Notes under the pieces: generated by a model
Databases searched by the model: none
The model's input: only the letters and a program-made list of their open reading frames with translations
What the model was told of the DNA's origin: nothing
Program-made: the position numbers and the translations under genes
In this document: positions 1-6,553 of the stretch, piece after piece
Layout of the letters: every line of letters begins with the position of its first letter
How positions within the stretch are numbered: the stretch's first letter is position 1
From: Vicinamibacteria bacterium
Lineage (GTDB): Bacteria; Acidobacteriota; Vicinamibacteria; Vicinamibacterales; UBA2999
Direction of reading: 5' to 3'
Assembly: GCA_025924295.1 (NCBI GenBank)
Contig: JAICEG010000187.1
Location: 1 to 9,394 of the forward strand
Length of the DNA stretch: 9,394 nt

Positions 1-18
1 GGGGCGGCTGGCGAAGTA

Positions 19-75
19 GCGAAAGGGGTCAGACCCCTTGAGTGGCCGAGTATCAAGGGATCTGACCCCTTTCGC
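19..75. repeat. Long inverted repeat (REP/BIME-like) upstream of promoter P1
   Basis: The 23-nt arms 19-41 and 53-75 are reverse complements with a single mismatch and are separated by an 11-nt loop (42-52). Each arm is itself nearly palindromic around the core AAGGGGTCAGACCCCTT, so the element reads as two opposed copies of one small palindrome. A GTAG tetranucleotide (16-19) sits at its left edge, as in REP elements mobilised by RAYT transposases. There is no T-tract, so it is not a convincing intrinsic terminator. Its right end falls where the -35 box of the next promoter would lie. The repeat structure is seen directly; the REP assignment is inference. Confidence 0.75.
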
Positions 76-90
76 TCTCCGGGGCCGAAG

Positions 91-103
91 TATAATTTCG
101 GAC
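91..103 (+). promoter_or_regulatory. Promoter P1 (-10 box) of the cysteine cluster
   Basis: A perfect TATAAT lies at 91-96, which predicts a transcription start near 103 and a leader of only about 15 nt before the ATG at 118. No good -35 box is visible at the expected distance (about 67-73), where the inverted repeat ends. The promoter may therefore be weak or depend on an activator. No Shine-Dalgarno sequence fits in the short leader, so translation may be close to leaderless. Confidence 0.6.
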
Positions 104-119
104 TAGACCAGTCGGATAT
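95..119. promoter_or_regulatory. IscR/Rrf2-like operator over P1
   Basis: The 25-nt site is centred on GACTAGACCAGTC (101-113), followed by GGATAT. It has the spacing of the E. coli IscR type 1 motif (GACT, five bases, AGTC, then RRSTAT) with few departures. It overlaps the -10 box, the predicted start of transcription and the first bases of the gene, so a bound protein would be expected to repress. A closely similar site (18 of 25 identical) occurs at 2995-3019 in front of iscR. That the IscR encoded here binds it is inference. Confidence 0.6.
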
Positions 120-1453
120 GTCGGTTGCCACTTCCGGTCCATTACGGACGGCCAGTTCTGTCGTTGATTTAATCGGAAACACTCCCCTCATCCGTCTCAC
201 GACCTTTGAGGCTGGACTGCGTAATGTTGAGCTGTACGCGAAGGCTGAGTGGCGTAATCCCGGCGGATCGGTGAAGGACCGTCCGGCCGCCCGCATGATC
301 GCCGATGGCGAACGTTCGGGCGCGCTGACGCACGACAAGGTGATCCTGGATGCAACTTCCGGAAACACCGGCATTGCCTACGCCATGATCGGCGCGGCTC
401 GCGGCTACCGGGTGAGGCTGTGCGTCCCCGATAACGTGACGCCTGAGAGGAAGCGGATTCTGCGGGCCTTTGGTGCGGAGATCATCTTCACCGACCCGAT
501 GCAGGGTTCTGACGGCGCGATCCTGCGTGCGAAAGCGTTATACGCCGCCGATCCGGACCGCTACTTTTACGCCGACCAGTACAACAACCCCGGGAACTGG
601 CGGGCGCACTACGACACCACGGCGCCGGAGATCCTCGAGCAGACCGGCGACCGCCTGACGCACTTCGTCGCCGGCCTCGGCACGAGCGGGACGTTCGTCG
701 GCGTCGGCCGCAGGCTGCGTGAAGTGAATCCGTCGATTCGACTGATCTCGGTGCAGCCCGATTCGCCGCTGCACGGCCTGGAGGGTCTCAAGCACATGGA
801 GACCGCGATCGTGCCGGGCATCTACGATCCGGCGCTGGCCGACGAGGATCTCGGTGTCAGCACCGAGGAGGCTCACGAGCTGACACGTCGTCTGGCTCAG
901 GACGGCTTGTTCGTCGGCATCTCGAGCGGTGCCAATCTCGCAGGCGCCCTTCACGTCGCGCGCAACACATCGGATGCCGTCATCGTCGTCGTCTTCTGTG
1001 ACGGCGGCGAGAAGTACCTCTCCGAGCGCTTCTGGGATGAAGATGCGACGCCCAGGCTTGCGCTGGGTCGCGGCGTGGAGCAGGCCATTCGTGCGCACGG
1101 CGCTGAGACCTATCCCAACGAATGCTGCGGTGCCCTGTATGGACGCAACGGCGTGGTGACGGCGACGCTCGCGCTCTCGAACACGACCGACGAGGGCCCG
1201 CGGCGGCGCTTTCTCGTTCGTCCGCAGGACTATGTCGCGGCCGAGAAGCGTGCCTCGGAGCTGGGCGCCGAGCTTCTCGGGTTCTACCATTCGCACCCGG
1301 ATCATCCTGCGCGGCCCTCGCAGTACGATCTCGATCACGCGTGGCCGTTCTTCTCGTACATCATCGTGTCCGTTCGCGCGGGCAAGCCTGAGGCGATGAC
1401 CTCATGGCGGCTGCGTGAAGACCGTTCAGCCTTTGACCCGGAACGCCTGACTT

Positions 1454-1470
<17 letters not shown>
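118..1470 (+). CDS. CysM-type cysteine synthase fused to a JAMM (Mec-like) metalloprotease
   Basis: This 450-residue protein joins two enzymes. Residues about 12-312 are a PLP-dependent cysteine synthase of fold type II. They show the PLP lysine in NPGGSVKDR (K53), the SGNTG loop (81-85), the phosphate loop GLGTSGT (186-192) and GISSGA (268-272). K225 lines up with Arg220 of M. tuberculosis CysM, which serves O-phosphoserine binding, so a phosphoserine-type substrate is likely. Residues about 318-440 are a JAMM/MPN+ zinc peptidase with E335 and HSHP...S401..D404 (H391, H393 and D404 as zinc ligands), as in Mec, which frees cysteine from the CysO-cysteine adduct. The cytosolic product would both add and release cysteine. 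The ATG is preceded by no clear ribosome site, but the first family-conserved residues (VVDLIGNTPL) begin only 14 codons in. The gene overlaps the CysO-MoeZ gene by 17 nt. Confidence 0.9.
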
Positions 1471-2935
<1,465 letters not shown>

Positions 2936-2967
2936 GCTGCCGAACGACGGACGATATCCGACCAATG

Positions 2968-2997
2968 TTGACGGGGTTACGCCGGGCGACTTAAAAT
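2968..2997 (+). promoter_or_regulatory. Promoter P2 of the isc operon
   Basis: A -35 box TTGACG (2968-2973) and a -10 box TAAAAT (2992-2997) are separated by 18 nt, a good sigma-70-type arrangement. The predicted start lies near 3004, leaving about 27 nt of leader before the iscR ATG. The 95-nt spacer after the CysO-MoeZ gene shows no intrinsic terminator, so some read-through from P1 is possible. Confidence 0.7.
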
Positions 2998-3019
2998 ACC
3001 GACTAGAGCGGTCGGACTT
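2995..3019. promoter_or_regulatory. iscR operator: IscR/Rrf2-like operator over P2
   Basis: The core GACTAGAGCGGTCGGA (3001-3016) differs at only two positions from the equivalent stretch at 101-116. It overlaps the end of the -10 box and the predicted transcription start. This is the position expected for autorepression by the IscR encoded just downstream, as in E. coli, where holo-IscR binds type 1 sites to repress its own operon. The match and position are seen; binding is inferred. Confidence 0.65.
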
Positions 3020-3030
3020 GGCTGGGCAAT

Positions 3031-3522
3031 ATGCTGAGGTTGTCGAAAAAGGCTGATTACGCGCTGATCGCGATGAATCACCTTGCGCGGAAGCAGGGTA
3101 GCCCATCCGCATCGACCAGCGCACGCGACATTGCCGAGCGCTACGACATCCCCATCGAGTTGATGGCGAAGGTTCTCCAGCGGCTGGTGCGAACCGGGCT
3201 GCTGGTCTCGACGCAGGGCACGCGTGGTGGCTACATGCTGAGCCGGCCTTCGGGCTCGATCAGCGTGGCGGACATCATCCAGGCGATCGACGGTCCGTTC
3301 ACCGTGACCGCGTGCTCGACGGAGAAGCACGATTGCGAGCAGTACAGCAAGTGCAACGTGCGCGGACCGCTCTGGCAGATTCGCGAACGGATCGCCGCCA
3401 CGCTTGGGACGGTCAGTCTTGCGGAGATGGCCCAGGAGAGTGAGCCCGCGCCGGCCGAACTGGCTGTTGTGCGCAGGAGCGGAGTATCAGTGAGCGCGGG
3501 CCACGGCCCGCGACAGGGATGA
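3031..3522 (+). CDS. iscR: Rrf2-family Fe-S cluster regulator (IscR-like)
   Basis: This 163-residue transcription factor of the Rrf2 family senses Fe-S cluster status and controls cluster assembly genes. The N-terminal winged helix runs from about residue 3 to 80 (RLSKKADYAL, DIAERYDIP, GTRGGYMLSR). The cluster loop carries C95, C102 and C108 (CX6CX5C), close to the CX5CX5C of E. coli IscR. The residue three after the last cysteine, His107 in E. coli, is Arg111 here. D9 occupies the place of the Asp ligand of NsrR, so the cluster type may differ from E. coli IscR. A variable tail of about 25 residues follows. It is the first gene of the operon behind P2 and its stop overlaps the iscS start region, implying coupled translation. 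SufR- or NsrR-like function is possible, but the isc context favours IscR. Confidence 0.88.
   Translation: MLRLSKKADYALIAMNHLARKQGSPSASTSARDIAERYDIPIELMAKVLQRLVRTGLLVSTQGTRGGYMLSRPSGSISVADIIQAIDGPFTVTACSTEKHDCEQYSKCNVRGPLWQIRERIAATLGTVSLAEMAQESEPAPAELAVVRRSGVSVSAGHGPRQG
3495..3512 (+). other. GC-rich hairpin just ahead of the iscS ribosome site
   Basis: The sequence CGCGGGCC-AC-GGCCCGCG can form a 7-bp stem with a 4-nt loop within the last codons of iscR. It ends 2 nt before the AGGGA ribosome site of iscS (3515-3519). It could slow ribosomes, stop 3' decay or mark a processing site between the regulator and the structural genes. There is no T-run, so it is not a terminator. The structure is seen; its role is inference. 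Confidence 0.45.
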
Positions 3523-3524
3523 CG

Positions 3525-4739
3525 ATGAAACTGCCGATTTACTTGGACTACCACGCCACTACGCCGGTCGATCCGCGCGTGGTCGAGGCGATGCTCCCGT
3601 ACTTCACCCAACAGTTCGGCAACGCCGCGAGCCGCAATCACGCTTTCGGCTGGGAAGCCGAGGAAGCGGTGGAGAACGCGCGCAAGCAGGTGGCCGACCT
3701 GATTGGCGCCAGCGCGAAGGAAGTGATCTTCACGAGCGGCGCGACCGAATCGAACAACCTGGCGATCAAGGGCGTCGCGGAGATGTACCGCGAGAAGGGC
3801 AACCACGTCATCACCTGCGTCACCGAGCACAAGGCCGTCATCGACACGTGCAAGAAGCTCGAAAAGCAGGGTATGCGCGTGACCTACCTGCCGGTGCAGA
3901 AGGACGGTCGCGTCAACCTCGACGAATTGCGCGCCGCCATTACGGACAAGACGATCCTCATCACGATCATGACCGCCAACAACGAGATCGGCGTACTGCA
4001 GCCGATCGCCGGGATCGGCGCGATCGCGAAGGAGAAAGGGATTCTGTTCCACACCGACGCCGTTCAGGCGGTGGGCAAGGTGCCCGTCAACGTGAACGAG
4101 CTGAAGGTCGATCTGCTGTCGTTGAGCGCGCACAAGATGTACGGCCCCAAGGGCGTCGGCGCGTTGTACGTACGGCGTCGCAATCCGCGCGTGCTGCTGT
4201 CCGAGCAGATCAGCGGCGGTGGCCACGAGCGCGGCATGCGGTCCGGCACGCTGAACGTACCTGGCATCGTCGGTCTCGGCAAGGCGGCGGAGTTGTGCCG
4301 GCTGGAGATGGCCGCCGACACCGATCGACTCAGCAAGCTGCGCGATCGCCTGAACGCGGGGCTGCACAAGAACCTCGACGAGCTCTATGTCAACGGCTCG
4401 ATGGAGCATCGCCTGCCGCACAGCCTGAACATCAGCTTCGCATATGTCGAAGGCGAGTCGCTGCTGATGGGCATCAACGATGTGGCGGTCTCGTCCGGCT
4501 CGGCCTGCACCTCGGCGAGCCTCGAGCCGTCTTATGTACTGAAGGCACTGGGTGCCGGCGATGACCTGGCGCACTCGTCCATTCGCTTCGGCCTCGGCCG
4601 CTGGACGACGGAAGAGGAAGTCGACTACGTGATCGAGAAGTTGACGAACGTCGTGCGCCGGTTGCGAGAGATGTCGCCCCTTTACGAGATGGTGAAGGAA
4701 GGCGTGGACCTTTCGAAGATGCAGTGGGTGACTCATTAG
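3525..4739 (+). CDS. iscS: Cysteine desulfurase IscS
   Basis: This is a PLP-dependent class V aminotransferase-fold enzyme that converts cysteine to alanine and passes the sulfur as a persulfide to IscU and other acceptors. At 404 residues it equals E. coli IscS in length and matches it from end to end. Visible features are TEHKAV with H102, the PLP lysine in SAHKMYGPKG (K204), GGGHERGMRSGT (231-242), and the catalytic loop SSGSACTS with C328 at the E. coli position. The C-terminal segment SPLYEMVKEGVDL (384-396) corresponds to the IscU docking tail. I chose the ATG at 3525 because it gives the family N terminus MKLPIYLDY and has AGGGA 5 nt upstream. An in-frame ATG at 3519 would add two residues and overlap the iscR stop. 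Its cysteine could come from the CysM/CysO cluster just upstream. Confidence 0.97.
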   Translation: MKLPIYLDYHATTPVDPRVVEAMLPYFTQQFGNAASRNHAFGWEAEEAVENARKQVADLIGASAKEVIFTSGATESNNLAIKGVAEMYREKGNHVITCVTEHKAVIDTCKKLEKQGMRVTYLPVQKDGRVNLDELRAAITDKTILITIMTANNEIGVLQPIAGIGAIAKEKGILFHTDAVQAVGKVPVNVNELKVDLLSLSAHKMYGPKGVGALYVRRRNPRVLLSEQISGGGHERGMRSGTLNVPGIVGLGKAAELCRLEMAADTDRLSKLRDRLNAGLHKNLDELYVNGSMEHRLPHSLNISFAYVEGESLLMGINDVAVSSGSACTSASLEPSYVLKALGAGDDLAHSSIRFGLGRWTTEEEVDYVIEKLTNVVRRLREMSPLYEMVKEGVDLSKMQWVTH

Positions 4740-4769
4740 CGGGTCCGAAGAACAGGACCCGCCCTACGC
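4739..4769 (-). repeat. REP-like unit A (GTAG-headed palindrome), minus orientation
   Basis: An 8-bp stem GCGGGTCC (4739-4746) pairs with GGACCCGC (4755-4762) across an 8-nt loop and is followed by CCTACGC (4763-4769). Read on the minus strand it is GCGTAGG followed by a GCGGGTCC stem-loop, that is, a GTAG head and a palindrome, the layout of REP elements. It begins at the last base of the iscS stop codon. No T-tract follows, so it is not a normal terminator. Confidence 0.7.
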
Positions 4770-4798
4770 AGTCTGGGGCTGGGTCGCGGAACACGACG

Positions 4799-4830
4799 GC
4801 GTAGGCCGGGTCTTGCCGTGTAGACCCGGC
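4799..4830 (+). repeat. REP-like unit B, plus orientation (pair with unit A)
   Basis: GCGTAGG (4799-4805) leads into a perfect 9-bp stem GCCGGGTCT (4805-4813)/AGACCCGGC (4822-4830) with an 8-nt loop. It is the inverted counterpart of the unit at 4739-4769, with the same GTAG head, the same CGGGTC core and the same loop length, 29 nt apart. GCGTAGG can also pair with CCTACGC of the other unit, closing a three-stem structure over the whole spacer. The element ends 3 nt before the AGGAG ribosome site of iscU, leaving that site free. Two opposed REPs in one spacer form a BIME; such elements can stabilise or process operon mRNA. Confidence 0.7.
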
Positions 4831-4846
4831 AACAGGAGCAAAGAAA

Positions 4847-5278
4847 ATGGCTTACTCAAACAAGGTGATCGACCACTACGAGAACCCGCGCAACGTCGGG
4901 TCGCTTCCCAAGGACAGTACGCATGTCGGCACCGGGCTCGTCGGCGCGCCGGAGTGCGGCGACGTCATGAAGCTGCAGGTGTTGGTGAACCCGGAGACCG
5001 GGATCATCGACGATGCGAAGTTCAAGACGTTCGGATGCGGCTCGGCGATCGCCAGCTCCAGCCTCGCGACTGAATGGCTGAAGGGGAAGACTGTCGATCA
5101 GGCGCTGGCGATCAAGAACACGGACATTGTCGCCGAGCTGTCGCTGCCGCCGGTGAAGATTCACTGCTCGGTGCTTGCCGAGGATGCGATCAAGGCTGCG
5201 ATCGCCGACTACAAGAGCAAGCAGGAGAAGGACAAGGGCGTTCCGGCGACCGCGACGCACGCTCAGCCCAATGCGTAA
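4847..5278 (+). CDS. iscU: Fe-S cluster scaffold protein IscU
   Basis: This cytosolic scaffold receives sulfur from IscS and holds a nascent [2Fe-2S] cluster until HscA/HscB hand it on. It is strongly similar to E. coli IscU over residues 1-125, with MAYSNKVIDHYENPRNVGS at the start. The three cluster cysteines are C37 (APECGDV, with D39), C64 (FGCGSAIASSS) and C107 (IHCSVLAED). The chaperone recognition motif LPPVK lies at 100-104. A tail of about 15 extra residues (129-143, rich in Ala and Pro) is longer than in E. coli. The ATG is preceded by AGGAG with 8-nt spacing. The gene is separated from iscS by 107 nt filled by the opposed repeat pair. Confidence 0.97.
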   Translation: MAYSNKVIDHYENPRNVGSLPKDSTHVGTGLVGAPECGDVMKLQVLVNPETGIIDDAKFKTFGCGSAIASSSLATEWLKGKTVDQALAIKNTDIVAELSLPPVKIHCSVLAEDAIKAAIADYKSKQEKDKGVPATATHAQPNA

Positions 5279-5352
5279 CTCCCAACCTCCAACTCCCAAA
5301 TTCCAAGTAGCGCTTGGGAGTTGGGGTTGGTAGTTGGAAGTTGGAAGTTGAC
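5277..5352. repeat. Heptad-repeat inverted array between iscU and iscA
   Basis: The left half (5282-5299, CCAACCTCCAACTCCCAA) is the reverse complement of the right half (5314-5330) apart from one bulged base. AACT/AGTT (5277-5280/5332-5335) extends the stem beyond one mismatch, giving a hairpin of about 21 bp with a 14-nt loop. The right half continues as a tandem array of TTGGNAG units (TTGGGAG, TTGGGG, TTGGTAG, TTGGAAG, TTGGAAG; 5314-5347). The last unit supplies the GGAAG ribosome site for iscA, 5 nt before its ATG, so the repeat may influence iscA translation. Confidence 0.7.
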
Positions 5353-5676
5353 ATGATTCAGATCTCCGAGACCGCCGCGCGCAAGATTCAATCGCTGATG
5401 GCCAAGCAGGGCATCAACGATGGTGGTCTTCGTGTGGGCGTGAAGGGTGGCGGCTGCTCCGGTCTGAGCTACACGTTCGCCTGGGAGCGGCAGCCGCGTC
5501 TCGGTGACGAGGTCTTCGAGGACCACGGCGCGAAGATCTTCGTGGACAAGAAGAGTTACTTGTTTCTCAAGGGAACGACGCTCGACTACGACACTGCGCT
5601 GCTGACCAAGGGCTTCGTGTTCAACAACCCGAACGCGAAGCAGACCTGCGGCTGCGGCAGCTCGTTCGGTGCGTAG
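5353..5676 (+). CDS. iscA: Iron-sulfur cluster carrier/assembly protein IscA
   Basis: This small A-type carrier binds iron or an Fe-S cluster and delivers clusters to target enzymes, especially for [4Fe-4S] proteins. At 107 residues it has the length of E. coli IscA. The three conserved cysteines, C35 (GGGCSGLSY), C99 and C101 (TCGCGSSFGA), lie at the same positions as in E. coli. The ATG at 5353 gives the family-like start MIQISETAARKIQ and has GGAAG 5 nt upstream. A TTG at 5314 would add 13 residues translated from the heptad repeat and is unlikely. The gene lies between iscU and hscB as in classical isc operons. ErpA-type function cannot be excluded, but the context favours IscA. Confidence 0.95.
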   Translation: MIQISETAARKIQSLMAKQGINDGGLRVGVKGGGCSGLSYTFAWERQPRLGDEVFEDHGAKIFVDKKSYLFLKGTTLDYDTALLTKGFVFNNPNAKQTCGCGSSFGA

Positions 5677-5688
5677 GCGTCGCGGAAC

Positions 5689-5785
5689 GTAGGCAGTTCA
5701 CAGCGGGCGGCGGGTTCTCACTGAATCTTCCGCTGGAGCTCGAATCAGGACGATGACTGTGAACTCCCTGCTGTGAACTGCCTGC
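5689..5785. repeat. Inverted and 14-nt tandem repeats between iscA and hscB
   Basis: The segment 5691-5707 (AGGCAGTTCACAGCGGG) is the reverse complement of 5767-5783 with one mismatch. The right side is a tandem pair of 14-mers, TGTGAACTCCCTGC (5758-5771) and TGTGAACTGCCTGC (5772-5785), one mismatch apart, followed by degenerate 7-nt units beginning with TG. Either 14-mer could pair with the left arm. A GTAG (5689-5692) precedes the left arm. The spacer (5677-5798, 122 nt) shows no clear promoter or terminator, and hscB has no obvious ribosome site. Confidence 0.6.
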
Positions 5786-5798
5786 TGCATAGTGCCTC

Positions 5799-6521
5799 AT
5801 GACTCCCGATCCGATTCCTGCGCGTCACGTGTCGACACTGGAATGCCGGAACTGCGGTGCCGGAGCCCCGGTGGACGAGCATTTCTGCCCGCAGTGCAGC
5901 CGGATCCTGGCGCTCGGACGGCATGGCGATTTCTTCGCGTTCCTGGGATTGCCGCGGCGGCTGGTCATCGATCAGGCACAGCTCGAGCGCCGCTTTCGCG
6001 ATCTGAGCCGGCAGTTCCATCCGGACTACTTCTACAACGCGTCTCCTACTGAGCGGCTGGCGAGCCTGGAGCGATCGTCGTACCTGAACGATGCGTATCG
6101 TGCACTGCGCAATCCGATCTCGCGGATCGAACACCTGCTCGCGATTGAGGGATTGCCGCCGGCGAAGTCCGATGAAGGAACCGCGAAAGTTCCGCCTTCG
6201 TTGCTCGAAGAAGTGTTCGAGTTGAACGAACAGCTCGATGAGATTCGTGAGTCGCGTGAGTCCGGCGCCGATCCGGCGGCGTTGAGGGAGCGGCTCGAGT
6301 CCGCTCGGAAGCCGATCGATCTGAAGCGCGAGGAGCACGAGCGCGAGGTCGAGGCCCTGAGCGCGCGATGGGACCAGCAGCAGGCGGAAGGGGCCGCCTC
6401 GGACCGACGCGCGACGCTCGACGCGCTGCGCGAGCGGCTGCTGGAACGAAACTACATCAACAACCTGCTGGCCACCATCGATCGAGAGGTCGCCAGCCTT
6501 GAGGCACAGACGCGCACGTAG
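5799..6521 (+). CDS. hscB: J-domain co-chaperone HscB with N-terminal zinc finger
   Basis: HscB is the Hsp40-type partner of HscA: it brings IscU to the chaperone and stimulates its ATPase. Residues about 44-115 form the J domain with HPD at 74-76 (RQFHPDYFYNASP). About 130-235 is the C-terminal helical bundle that holds IscU (LLEEVFELNEQLDEI, 135-149). Unlike E. coli HscB (about 171 residues), this protein of 240 residues carries an N-terminal CxxC...CxxC module (C16, C19, C30, C33; CRNCG and FCPQC), closely resembling the zinc-binding N terminus of human HSCB. An acidic and basic insertion in the C-terminal region (about 150-205) also adds length. The start ATG at 5799 lacks a clear ribosome site. 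The stop codon is part of the GTAG head of the following palindrome. Confidence 0.93.
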   Translation: MTPDPIPARHVSTLECRNCGAGAPVDEHFCPQCSRILALGRHGDFFAFLGLPRRLVIDQAQLERRFRDLSRQFHPDYFYNASPTERLASLERSSYLNDAYRALRNPISRIEHLLAIEGLPPAKSDEGTAKVPPSLLEEVFELNEQLDEIRESRESGADPAALRERLESARKPIDLKREEHEREVEALSARWDQQQAEGAASDRRATLDALRERLLERNYINNLLATIDREVASLEAQTRT

Positions 6522-6540
6522 TGTCCGGCTTCAGCCGGAC
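6518..6540 (+). repeat. GTAG-headed palindrome at the hscB/hscA junction
   Basis: GTAG (6518-6521) is followed by a T-shifted stem GTCCGGCT (6523-6530)/AGCCGGAC (6533-6540), a perfect 8-bp palindrome with a 2-nt centre. This is the REP layout also seen in the iscS-iscU spacer, with a different stem. The TAG of the head is the stop codon of hscB. The stem lies between hscB and the likely hscA start and could mark an mRNA processing point. Confidence 0.6.
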
Positions 6541-6553
6541 CGGCGCTGAGGAC

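Noticed and set aside
2..19. End of an upstream gene reading ...GRLAK and then TAG
   Set aside because: Only five codons are visible and the TAG may simply be the GTAG head of the repeat; nothing supports coding.
2936..3030. Riboswitch or terminator between the two clusters
   Set aside because: Only a promoter and operator are apparent; no conserved aptamer pattern or stem plus T-run was found.
3231..4736. Long minus-strand open frame opposite iscR/iscS
   Set aside because: It is the antisense shadow of unmistakable IscR and IscS coding sequence in high-GC DNA; its translation is His/Arg/Leu-rich with no recognisable domain.
4739..4830. Rho-independent terminator after iscS
   Set aside because: The two stems are strong but neither is followed by a T-run, and iscU lies directly downstream in the same operon.
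5314..5352. N-terminal extension of IscA from a TTG codon
   Set aside because: The added 13 residues are translated heptad repeat, while the ATG at 5353 gives the normal 107-residue family length with a ribosome site.
5277..5352. CRISPR-like array
   Set aside because: The units are 7 nt, contiguous and without unique spacers, and there are no cas genes.
6521..6553. HscA start at the GTG overlapping the hscB stop
   Set aside because: The extra residues would be encoded by the palindrome and lack family similarity. Kept only as an alternative, since E. coli HscA does have a longer N terminus and the ribosome site of the ATG is poorly spaced.
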